A stretch of DNA of 64,000 nt from Pelomonas baiyunensis (GTDB lineage Bacteria > Pseudomonadota > Gammaproteobacteria > Burkholderiales > Burkholderiaceae_C). Position 1 is the stretch's first letter; every line of letters starts with the position of its first letter. Where the stretch lies: contig NZ_JBIGIB010000001.1 of assembly GCF_043555935.1 (NCBI RefSeq), positions 62,001 to 126,000 on the forward strand. Direction: 5' to 3'. The translations under genes were made by a program, and so were the position numbers. The notes beneath the pieces are model-generated. The model was not told the DNA's origin. It did no database searches and saw only the letters and a program-made list of their open reading frames with translations. Shown piece by piece: positions 52,719-60,532 of the stretch.

Positions 52719-54589
52719 GCCTGCCCCTCGTTCGATGAGTCCATCGACCGATCCCCCGAGGAGATGCCGGCCGGCTTGGGAGCGGCCCGGCGCTCGTCCG
52801 GCAAGTCATCGGCTCCCAGGTAGGCGGCGCGTACGGCGGGGCTGGCCTGCACTTCGGCGGGCGTTCCCTCCATCAGCCAGCGGCCGAATTCCATGACGAC
52901 GATGCGGTCGGTCAGCTTCATGACGAAGTCCATGTCGTGCTCCACCAGCAGCAGCGACAGGCCCTCGGCCTTGAGCTGCTTCAGCACCTCGGCCAGGGCT
53001 TGCTTTTCCTTGTGGCGCAGGCCGGCGGCGGGTTCGTCCAGCAGCAGCAGCGAGGGGTCGCTGGCCAGCGCGCGGGCGATTTCCACCAGGCGCTGCGGCC
53101 CCAGGGCCAGGTTGCCGGCCAGCTCGTGCGCCTGGGCTTCCAGCCCGATGCGGCGCAGCTGGCGCAGCGCTTCGGCGCGGGCCTGCATTTCTTCGGCCCG
53201 GTCCAGCCCGAGCATGGCGGCGGCGGTGCCGCTTTGGGTGCGCAGGTAGCAGCCCAGGGCCACGTTCTCCAGCACTGTCATGTCGGGCACCAGCTTCACG
53301 TGCTGGAAGGTGCGCGACAGGCCCGCACGGGCGATCTCCCGGCTGCCGCGGCCGTCCACCCGCTGGCCCAGCAGGCGCACCTCGCCGGAGGTGAGCGGCA
53401 GCACGCCGGAGATCAGGTTGAAGGTGGTGCTCTTGCCCGCGCCGTTGGGGCCGATCAGGCCCACGATGTCGCCGGCCTGGATGCTGAAGCTGATGTCGTT
53501 GACGGCCGTGAGTCCGCCGAACTGCTTGCGAATCTGCCGCACCTCCAGCAGCGCCGCGCCGCGCGGCGGGTGGCTGCGGGCGCTGAGGCGGGGCGCGTGT
53601 TCGTCCACCGCCCGGCTGCCGCGTGCGGGCAGCCAGCGGGCGATGAGCCGCGAGATCAGCGGCCACAGGCCCTCGGGTGCAAAGCGCAGCACCAGCACCA
53701 ACACCACGCCGAACACGATGATCTCGTAGTTGCCCGAGCCGCCGAACACCAGCGGCAGCACCACCTTGAGTTGGTCTTCTGCCAGCTTCACCAGCGCCGC
53801 GCCCGTGAAGGCGCCGCCCACGGTGCCGATGCCGCCCAGCACCGCCATGAACAGGTACTCGATGCCGAACTTGATGCCGAACGGCGACGGGTTCACGCTG
53901 CGCTGCATGTGGGCGTACAGCCAACCCGACACACAGGCCAGCAACGCGGCCACCACGAACATCGTCAGCTTGTGGCGGAAGGTGCTGGCGCCCATGGCCT
54001 CGGGCATGGTGCTGCCGCCGCCCCGGTTGGTGTTGAGCGCCCGCATGATGCGGCCCGGCCGCGAGTCCAGCAGCCGCGTCACGCCCACGGCGGCCAGCAG
54101 CGCGGCCACCCAGATCAGCCCGTAGATGCGCCGCTCGCTCTGGAAGCTGAAGTCGCCCACCGTCAGCGCCGGCAGGCCCAGCAGCCCGTCGTACTTGCCC
54201 AGGGCCTCCAGGTTGCCGATGAGGTAGTACAGCGCCAGGCACCAGCAGATGGTGGCCAGCGGCAGGTAGTGGCCCGACATGCGCAGCGTGAGCGCCCCAA
54301 TGGCCAGCGCCAGCACCAGCGTGATGGCCAGCCCCGCCACCAGGCCCAGCCAAGGCGACAGGCCCATCACGGTGGTGAGGTAGCCGGTGGCGTACGCGCC
54401 CACCCCGGCGAACGCAGCCTGACCGAACGAGGTGAGCCCACCCACGCCGGTGAGCAGCACCAGGCCCAGCACGACCAGCGAAAACAGGCCGATGTAGTTG
54501 AGCTGCGTGATCCAGAAGTCCGGCACCGGCGCGAAGGGCAGGGCGAGCAGGGCGACGGCGGACGCGGCCGCAAGGTGAGAGCGCTGCAT
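52715..54589 (-). CDS. Fused Liv-type permease (LivM) and ATPase (LivG)
   Basis: 624 residues. Residues 1-330 hold about eight membrane helices of the LivM kind (GVGGLTSFGQAAFAGVGAYA); residues 350-600 form a LivG ATPase with Walker A (GPNGAGKST, about 379-387) and Walker B LLLLDEPAAGL. The ABC signature is degenerate, LALGPQR in place of LSYGQQR. ATG 54589 is chosen for its upstream GAGGAG; ATG 54604 is also in frame. The last 25 residues are encoded by a dispersed repeat. Confidence 0.9.
   Translation of the reverse strand: MQRSHLAAASAVALLALPFAPVPDFWITQLNYIGLFSLVVLGLVLLTGVGGLTSFGQAAFAGVGAYATGYLTTVMGLSPWLGLVAGLAITLVLALAIGALTLRMSGHYLPLATICWCLALYYLIGNLEALGKYDGLLGLPALTVGDFSFQSERRIYGLIWVAALLAAVGVTRLLDSRPGRIMRALNTNRGGGSTMPEAMGASTFRHKLTMFVVAALLACVSGWLYAHMQRSVNPSPFGIKFGIEYLFMAVLGGIGTVGGAFTGAALVKLAEDQLKVVLPLVFGGSGNYEIIVFGVVLVLVLRFAPEGLWPLISRLIARWLPARGSRAVDEHAPRLSARSHPPRGAALLEVRQIRKQFGGLTAVNDISFSIQAGDIVGLIGPNGAGKSTTFNLISGVLPLTSGEVRLLGQRVDGRGSREIARAGLSRTFQHVKLVPDMTVLENVALGCYLRTQSGTAAAMLGLDRAEEMQARAEALRQLRRIGLEAQAHELAGNLALGPQRLVEIARALASDPSLLLLDEPAAGLRHKEKQALAEVLKQLKAEGLSLLLVEHDMDFVMKLTDRIVVMEFGRWLMEGTPAEVQASPAVRAAYLGADDLPDERRAAPKPAGISSGDRSMDSSNEGQA
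52733..52795. repeat. Dispersed repeat, copy C, within the livMG 3' end
   Basis: Similar to 41064-41150 but missing the hairpin part; shares TCCCCCGAGG and GGCTTGGGAGCGGCCCGGCG. It supplies the C-terminal tail of the fused Liv protein, showing the element can be absorbed into coding sequence. Confidence 0.5.
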
Positions 54590-54590
54590 G

Positions 54591-55628
54591 TCAATGCTCC
54601 TCATGGTGTGGGTCCACGAAGGACCGCCAGAGCAGCACCGGCAGGATCACCGTGAACACGATGACCTCTTTGAAAGCGCTGGCCCAGAAGGAGCCGAAGC
54701 TCTCGATCAGGCCCACGCCAATCGCGCCAGACAAGGCCATCGGAAAGCTCGCCAGCCCGCCGAACACCGCGGCCACGAAGCCTTTCAGGCCGATCAGGAA
54801 GCCGGTGTCGTAATAGATGGTGGTGGACGGTGCGATCAGCAGGCCCGACAGCGCGCCGATGAAGGCGGCCATGGTGAAGGTCTGGCTGCCAGCGGCGTCG
54901 CCCGAGATGCCCATCAGCCGTGCGCCGGTTCGGTTGACCGAGGTGGCGCGCAGGGCCTTGCCGGTGAGCGTGCGCTCGAAGAACAGGTACATCGCCACCA
55001 GCAGCGCCACCGAGGCGCCGAAGATGATCAGCGTCTGCCCGGTCAGGCTCAGCGGGCCGACGTCAAAGCGCGCCTCCCAGAAGGCCGGCGTGCGGTAGCC
55101 CTCGGCGCCGAAGAACACGAGGCCGATGCCCGTCAGCGCGAAGTGCACGCCCACCGACACGATGAGCAGCGTCAGCACACTGGCGCCCGACAGCGCGCGG
55201 TAGGCCAGCCGGTACAGCAGCGGGCCCATGGCGGTGACGAGGCTCAGCGTGATCAGCACCTGCATCCACAGCGCCGGCTGGCGTGCGGCCACCTCGGGCA
55301 GGGCCAGGGCCATGCCGATCGGAAAGCTCAGCGTTTGAACCAGGCCCCAGGCCACCGTGCCGGCCGGGCGCCGCTCCCGCAGGGCCTGCGCCACGTCCAG
55401 CACCGCGGCGGCCACGGCCAGCAGCAGCAGCAGCCACACCGTGCCGGGCACCTTGCCCATTTGCAGCGAAGCCAGCGTGAGGGCCCCGAAGGCGACGAAC
55501 TCGCCCTGGGGAATGAAGATGATGCGGGTGACGGAAAACACCAGCACCAGGGCCAGGGCGACCAGGGCGTAGATGGCCCCGTTGGTGAGGCCGTCGAGCC
55601 CGAGGATGGCGGCAATCGTGAAGTCCAT
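54591..55628 (-). CDS. livH: Liv-type ABC transporter permease
   Basis: 345 residues, eight or more helices, with the LivH pattern LDGLTNGAIYALVALALVLVF and central KGFVAAVFGGLASFPMALSGA. An unusually long central loop (about residues 70-110) contains extra hydrophobic sequence. First gene of livH-livMG-livF. A TetR-like palindrome lies 45 bases upstream. Confidence 0.9.
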   Translation of the reverse strand: MDFTIAAILGLDGLTNGAIYALVALALVLVFSVTRIIFIPQGEFVAFGALTLASLQMGKVPGTVWLLLLLAVAAAVLDVAQALRERRPAGTVAWGLVQTLSFPIGMALALPEVAARQPALWMQVLITLSLVTAMGPLLYRLAYRALSGASVLTLLIVSVGVHFALTGIGLVFFGAEGYRTPAFWEARFDVGPLSLTGQTLIIFGASVALLVAMYLFFERTLTGKALRATSVNRTGARLMGISGDAAGSQTFTMAAFIGALSGLLIAPSTTIYYDTGFLIGLKGFVAAVFGGLASFPMALSGAIGVGLIESFGSFWASAFKEVIVFTVILPVLLWRSFVDPHHEEH

Positions 55629-55672
55629 GGCAGCGCGTCGTGAAGGCGGCAGCCATCCTATCGGCGATTGCT

Positions 55673-55686
55673 CGACCGATCGGTCG
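55673..55686. promoter_or_regulatory. Perfect 14-bp palindrome CGACCGATCGGTCG before livH
   Basis: It resembles TetR-family operators (ACCGAYCGGT core). It lies in the 63-bp gap upstream of livH. Its other edge is near the stop of the ABC exporter gene. No tetR gene is in the window. Confidence 0.5.
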
Positions 55687-55691
55687 GGAGT

Positions 55692-57407
55692 TCACCGAGG
55701 CGGCGCGGTCGGGCTCGGGGCGGGCGGGGGCGTGTGCGCCGCCGGCGTGGTGCGTGCCAGGCGCCAGCGGCCACCGCCAGTGAGTTGCAGCACCTGCTTG
55801 TGAAAGCCCGCCACCGCCGCGCGGTGGGCGATGCTGATGAGGGTGGTGCCGCGGGCGCGAAGGCGTTCGTACAGGCGTTGCTGGTTGGCGTCGTCCAGCG
55901 CGCTGGTGGCTTCGTCCAGGATGGCCAGACGCGGTGCGTGCACCAGCAGCCGGGCAAAGGCCAGGCGCTGCTGCTCGCCGCCGCTGAGCACTTTCTCCCA
56001 GTCCCTGCTGCGATCCAGGCCGCCGTCGGCCTCGGCGAGGTGGCGCAGTTGCACCTCGTCGAGGATGCGCAGCAAGGCTGCATCGTCCAGTGCCGTCTGC
56101 GTGCTGGGGTAGATGAGCTGGCTGCGCAGGCTGCCGCTTTGCAGGTAGGGCCGCTGCGGCAGAAAGAACACCTGCTCGCGCGGCGGGTGCGACACCTGGC
56201 CGCTGCCCTGCGTCCACAGCCCGGCGATGGCGCGCAGCAGCGAACTCTTGCCGCACCCGCTGGCGCCGGTGATGAGCAGCGAGCCGCCTTCGGGAACGCT
56301 CAAGTTCAGCTTCTCCACCAACACACGGTCGCTGTCGGGGGCCTGCACGGTGAGGTTCTGCAAGTGCAGGTCATGCCCGGCCTCGCGAGCGATGCCGGGT
56401 GTTGCGGGCGGTGACTCCAGCACCTGGGCCAGGTCGTGCAGGCGGTCGATGCCGGCCACGAAGCGCGACAGGCTCTCGAAGTTGTCCACGATCAGCGAAA
56501 TCGCGCCCAGCACTGCCGCGAACGCGCCGCCCGCTTGCACCGCCTGGCCCACCTCCAGCCGGCCCGACAGCACGTCGTGCGCCAGCACCACGCTGGGCAC
56601 CAGCAGGCTCAGCTGGCTGAAGCCGCGCTGGAACAGGTTCAGCCCGAACTGCGCGCGGATCAGCCGCTGCGTGTTCAGCAGCGTGGCGCGCAGGCGCTGT
56701 TGCAGTTGGTGGCGCTCCTGCGCTTCACCGCCGTAGAACGCGATGGACTCGGCGTTCTCGCGCACCCGCATCAGGCGAAAGCGCAGGTCGGCTTCGCGCT
56801 TGAGTTGCCAGTGGTTGAGCCGGATCAACGGCCGGCCGAACAGGCCCAGCGACAGCACCGTGCCCGCCACCGCATACGCCACCAGAAAACCCACCAGCGT
56901 GTGCGACAGGCCCCACAGCACCGCGCTGAACGCCACCAGCTGCATCAGCGAGCCCAGCAGGATCAGCAGGAAGTGCAGCGAGCGGCCGGTGAAGGTGTTC
57001 ACGTCTTCGGCGATGCGCTGGTCGGGGTTGTCGATCACGTCGCTGGCGAGGTGGAAGTACCGGCGCTCGCGCAGGTAGCCGTCCAGGTAGCGCTGGGTCA
57101 GCCAGCGCCGCCAGTCGTTGGCGTAGGCGTCGCGGGCGTAGTAGTACAGCGCGAACACCGGCACCGCCAGACCCAGCACCTGCAGCATCTGGCGCACGGC
57201 AGCCCAGAAGCGATCGGCGTCGCGGGCGGCCAGCGCCGAGGTCAGCTCCCCGGTCTGCGTGTTCAACCGCACGGCCAGTTGGGTGTCGGCCAGCATCAGC
57301 AGCACCAGGCCGGCCAGAAAGGCCCAGGCCCATGCCCGCCGGTCGCCTCGCCAGTAGGGCTGGGCCACGGTGATGAAGCGCTGCAGCGCGGAAGGAGTTG
57401 CGGCCAT
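55692..57407 (-). CDS. ABC exporter-like ATPase/permease, SbmA/YddA (ABC_membrane_2) type
   Basis: 571 residues. N-terminal six-helix domain with the ABCD/YddA-family features YLDGYLRERRYFHL and NPDQRIAEDVNTFT, then an ATPase with Walker A GASGCGKSS, signature LSGGEQQ and Walker B LAILDEATSALD, and a proline-rich tail. Bacterial relatives are of uncertain role (peptide, vitamin or fatty-acyl transport). ATG 57407 chosen; TTG 57434 would add nine residues. Codirectional with livH but likely separate. Confidence 0.86.
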   Translation of the reverse strand: MAATPSALQRFITVAQPYWRGDRRAWAWAFLAGLVLLMLADTQLAVRLNTQTGELTSALAARDADRFWAAVRQMLQVLGLAVPVFALYYYARDAYANDWRRWLTQRYLDGYLRERRYFHLASDVIDNPDQRIAEDVNTFTGRSLHFLLILLGSLMQLVAFSAVLWGLSHTLVGFLVAYAVAGTVLSLGLFGRPLIRLNHWQLKREADLRFRLMRVRENAESIAFYGGEAQERHQLQQRLRATLLNTQRLIRAQFGLNLFQRGFSQLSLLVPSVVLAHDVLSGRLEVGQAVQAGGAFAAVLGAISLIVDNFESLSRFVAGIDRLHDLAQVLESPPATPGIAREAGHDLHLQNLTVQAPDSDRVLVEKLNLSVPEGGSLLITGASGCGKSSLLRAIAGLWTQGSGQVSHPPREQVFFLPQRPYLQSGSLRSQLIYPSTQTALDDAALLRILDEVQLRHLAEADGGLDRSRDWEKVLSGGEQQRLAFARLLVHAPRLAILDEATSALDDANQQRLYERLRARGTTLISIAHRAAVAGFHKQVLQLTGGGRWRLARTTPAAHTPPPAPSPTAPPR

Positions 57408-57443
57408 GGGACGAGCGTGGAGTGGTGTGAGCAAGGCTAGTCA

Positions 57444-57483
57444 GCGGCGCAGCGCGCCGTTGTCGGACGGCACGCCGCGCCGC
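57444..57483. repeat. 17-bp hairpin in the divergent gap upstream of the AsmA gene
   Basis: Arms GCGGCGCAGCGCGCCGT and its complement (two mismatches) flank a six-base loop. It lies in the 212-bp gap between divergent genes, so it is not an obvious terminator. No promoter could be picked with confidence around it. Confidence 0.35.
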
Positions 57484-57619
57484 TCAAGGCCGAGGGCGCC
57501 TTCGCCAGCGCCGGGACAGATAGACCTGCTGGACGGGGCCGGCGGCCGTCGCCTGCGCCTACACGGCAGGTCGCTGGCGTCCCACGCCGGCGGCGCCGCC
57601 CGGCCGGCAGCATGGGGGC

Positions 57620-59623
57620 ATGAAGTTCGCTTTCAAAGCCGTCGGCGCCGCGGTGCTTGCCGTCATCGCCGCTGCAGCCGGCATGGAGTGGGCCGGCTGG
57701 CCCGGCCTTGCCCCCGGCTTGGCCGCCCGTGCCGAGCGAGGAATGGACCTGGACGCCGGCGCCCGCGTGCACCTGCTGCTGCGCCCGCGTCTGCAAGCCT
57801 CGCGGCTGCGCGTGAGCGGCTCCGGCGGCGAGCCCCTGGCCGACGCCCGTGGCCTGCTGCTGCACTGGCAGTGGGGCGACCTCTGGGCTTGGCGGCGTGG
57901 CGCCCCGCTGCGATTGCGGCTGGTGCAGGCCGACGCGTTGACCTTGAACTGGCAGCGCGACGCCGCCGGCCGCACGGCCTGGCCCGTGCAGCCCAGCGGC
58001 CAACGCCAGGAGCCCGCCGCGCTGCCGCAGATCGACCATCTCGTCATCCGCGAGGGGCAGGCCCGCCTGGATGACGCCCCGTTGCAGCTCCGGGGCGATG
58101 CCCGCTTCGCCACCCAGGCTGACGGCCGGTGGACGGCGGCGCTGCAGGGCGAGCTGCGCGGCCAGCAACTCGCCTTGTCTGCCGAAGCCGACGCGGGCGT
58201 GGCGCTGTTCGCCCCGGCCGACGCCGGCCTGCCCCCCGTGCAGCTGCGCGCCGAGCTGACGCAGCGCCACGGCCGCCTTGCCTTTGCCGGCACCGCCGCG
58301 TCGTTGCTCGACGCCCGCGCGCTCGACGGCGCGCTGCAGGTGCGCGGCAACTCCCTGGCGGACATCGGCCGACCCTTCGGCCTCGCGCTGCCGCGCACGC
58401 CGCCCGTCACCCTGGCCGGTCGGTTGCTGCACGCTTCGGGGGTGTGGCAGCTGAACGGCGCGCAGGCCCGCGTGGGCCAGAGCCAGCTGGCGGGGGACTT
58501 CGCCTTCGATACGCGCCCAGCCGCCGCCGGCGGGCGGCCTCAGCTCAGCGGGCTGTTGCGTGGCGGGCCGTTGCGCCTGGCCGACCTCGGCCCCGCGGTG
58601 GGCACCGACACCCGGCCCAGCCGCCCCGGGCGCGTGCTGCCCGACCGGCCGCTGGACCTGCCCGCGCTGAACCTGATGGACGCCCGCGTGGCCATTGCCC
58701 TGAGTCAGCTCGACCTCGGCACCGCCCGCCTGGCCCCGCTGGCGCCGGTGAACGCCAGTCTGGTGCTGGAAGGCGGTGTGCTGAGCCTGTCCTACCTCAA
58801 CGCCGGCATGGGCGGCGGCGAGGTGGCGGGTTCGGCGCGGCTCGACAGCCGCCCCAGCCCGCCCCTGTGGCACGTGACCCTGGGCGTGCAGGGCATGGCC
58901 CTGGAGCAATGGCTGCGGCTTCAGCCCCGCGCGCTGGCCCAGGACCCAGTCACTGGCCGGCTGCGGGCCGAGCTCGACGTGCAGGGCCGGGGCCGCAGCA
59001 CCGCCGAGTTGCTGGGCAGCCTGACCGGGCCGGTGCGGCTGCAGATCGACCAGGGCCGCCTGTCGCACCTGCTGACTGAAGGGCTGGGCCTGGACCTCGC
59101 CCAGGGCCTGGCCGTGTGGCTGCGCGGCGACCGCATGCTCACGCTGAACTGCGCGCGGCTGGAGGGGCGGTTTCAGGCCGGGGTGCTGCGCCCGCGCACG
59201 GCCGTGGTGGACAACCGCGACAGCCGCTTCGACATCGACGGCCGCATCAGCCTGGCGGACGAGACGCTGGACCTGCGCCTCGTGGCCCACCCCAAGGACT
59301 TTTCGTTGCTGACGTTGCGCTCGCCGCTGCGCGTGCAGGGCACGCTGGCCGACCCGCGCGTGGCGCTGGAAGGCCGGGCTCTGGGCGGCAAGGCTGTTGC
59401 CGCCATCGCCCTGGGTGCGCTGGCGCCACCCGCGGCCCTGCTGGCCTTTGTGGACCCCGGCGAAGACCTGCCACCCGTTCGCTGCGGCAGCACGGCGGCG
59501 GTGTCGTCTTCTGCGGCGTCTGCAGCGTCTGCGGCATCGGCGGCATCGGCGGCATCGGCGTCGGCGCCCTCCTACTCCCCGGCACGGCCGGTGCCGGCAC
59601 CGCGGCCACGAGCGGAAACCTAG
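57620..59623 (+). CDS. AsmA-family protein
   Basis: 667 residues: N-terminal membrane anchor (about residues 5-25) followed by a long repetitive beta-rich periplasmic part and the conserved AsmA C-terminal block (TAVVDNRDSRFDIDGRISLADE). AsmA-like proteins bridge inner and outer membrane and affect lipid transport. The extreme C-terminus has a run of Ala-Ala-Ser repeats and a Pro/Arg-rich tail with no expected structure. Confidence 0.88.
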   Translation: MKFAFKAVGAAVLAVIAAAAGMEWAGWPGLAPGLAARAERGMDLDAGARVHLLLRPRLQASRLRVSGSGGEPLADARGLLLHWQWGDLWAWRRGAPLRLRLVQADALTLNWQRDAAGRTAWPVQPSGQRQEPAALPQIDHLVIREGQARLDDAPLQLRGDARFATQADGRWTAALQGELRGQQLALSAEADAGVALFAPADAGLPPVQLRAELTQRHGRLAFAGTAASLLDARALDGALQVRGNSLADIGRPFGLALPRTPPVTLAGRLLHASGVWQLNGAQARVGQSQLAGDFAFDTRPAAAGGRPQLSGLLRGGPLRLADLGPAVGTDTRPSRPGRVLPDRPLDLPALNLMDARVAIALSQLDLGTARLAPLAPVNASLVLEGGVLSLSYLNAGMGGGEVAGSARLDSRPSPPLWHVTLGVQGMALEQWLRLQPRALAQDPVTGRLRAELDVQGRGRSTAELLGSLTGPVRLQIDQGRLSHLLTEGLGLDLAQGLAVWLRGDRMLTLNCARLEGRFQAGVLRPRTAVVDNRDSRFDIDGRISLADETLDLRLVAHPKDFSLLTLRSPLRVQGTLADPRVALEGRALGGKAVAAIALGALAPPAALLAFVDPGEDLPPVRCGSTAAVSSSAASAASAASAASAASASAPSYSPARPVPAPRPRAET

Positions 59624-59662
59624 ATTGGGCAGGTCCACACACCCCCTTGAAGGAGACCTTCC

Positions 59663-59824
59663 ATGTTGCGCTACGCCATCATCTTTTTCGTCATCGCCCT
59701 CGTGGCGGCGCTGTTCGGCTTCGGCGGCATTGCCGCCAGTGCGGCCGGCATTGCCCAGCTGCTGTTCTACGGCTTCGTCATCCTGGCCCTCGTGAGCCTG
59801 GTGGTGGGGCTGGTGCGCCGATAG
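59663..59824 (+). CDS. DUF1328 small membrane protein
   Basis: 53 residues: MLRYAIIFFVIALVAALFGF start, then GGIAASAAGIAQ and a second helix ending VGLVRR. Two transmembrane helices and length match the YtjA/DUF1328 family exactly. AAGGAGA lies before the ATG. Function unknown; often stress-induced. Confidence 0.93.
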   Translation: MLRYAIIFFVIALVAALFGFGGIAASAAGIAQLLFYGFVILALVSLVVGLVRR

Positions 59825-59840
59825 GCGCACCCCGGCGCCC

Positions 59841-59902
59841 GCGCGCCGTCCGGGCTGCCGGGCGGCGCGCAGGGCGTGAAACGAGGGGCCTCGCAGGCCC
59901 CT
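59841..59902. terminator. Two hairpins after the DUF1328 gene
   Basis: A 13-bp stem from GCGCGCCG to CGGCGCGC (59841-59870) and a 7-8 bp stem GGGGCCT/AGGCCCC (59884-59902) follow the stop. They sit between convergent genes and could end both. No strong T-run. Confidence 0.5.
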
Positions 59903-59949
59903 GATGGAACGTTCGCGTGTGCTTCGCGCCGGGTCGGGCGCGAGTCGTT

Positions 59950-60414
59950 TCAGCGGCGGGTGTGGGGTTGGTCCTGCACGGCGTCCAGGAACTCGCGCAG
60001 CGTGCCGGCACAGGGCCGTTGCGGGCACAGGAACAAGCCTTCGGCTTCCGCCGGCACATCCGCTGGGAAGCCCAGAGTGCCGAGCGACTGCAAGGCCTCG
60101 CCGCACAGGGCCACGGTGCGGCCGCAGCGCCAGGCCATTTTCAGCAGCGATTGCAGGCGCGCACACGCCCGCGGCGCGGCCCAGGCGTCGGAGTTCAGCA
60201 CGATGAGCCCGTCGGCCCAGTCGGCCTCGACCGGGGGCTCGCCAAAGCCGTCGTCCAGCCGCCAGTCCAGCCGGCGAACGCGGTCGTCGGCGGCCAGCAC
60301 GGTCAAGTCGCTGGCCGAGGCTTGCAGGGCGTCGGCGGTGCCGATCACGCACACCCGCACGCGGGCGGGCGCTGCGCAGGGCAGGGGTGGTTCGGCAAGT
60401 GCGGTGGGGTCCAT
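59950..60414 (-). CDS. Unknown 154-residue protein, weakly DJ-1/amidotransferase-like
   Basis: No family recognised. After a short leader there is an alternating strand/helix pattern: RVRVCVIGTADAL, ADGLIVLNSDAW and TVALCGEALQSLGTLGF. The last has a Cys at a position like the nucleophile elbow of GATase-1/PfpI proteins, so a small Rossmann-like fold is plausible. No signal peptide or helix for membrane. Codon bias (GC-rich third positions) is that of a real gene. Located between DUF1328 and the chemotaxis receptor. Confidence 0.6.
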   Translation of the reverse strand: MDPTALAEPPLPCAAPARVRVCVIGTADALQASASDLTVLAADDRVRRLDWRLDDGFGEPPVEADWADGLIVLNSDAWAAPRACARLQSLLKMAWRCGRTVALCGEALQSLGTLGFPADVPAEAEGLFLCPQRPCAGTLREFLDAVQDQPHTRR

Positions 60415-60532
60415 GGCGCGTCAGCTCCGGCGGCGGGGATGCCGCCACTGTGGCTGGGCGCGCGGGGCTTGCGGGTGGGCGCCCGGCCAGCCCTCACGTA
60501 GGACGGCGCCGGGGCGCTACCACCCCGCAGGG

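Noticed and set aside
59495..59600. CRISPR-like or tandem repeat at the AsmA 3' end
   Set aside because: It is a short run of Ala-Ala-Ser codons inside the coding frame, without spacers.
60509..60523. GGGGCGCTACCACC resembling the right half of the xylan operator
   Set aside because: Only 10 of 14 core bases match, the left half is absent, and it lies downstream of the chemotaxis gene rather than at a promoter.
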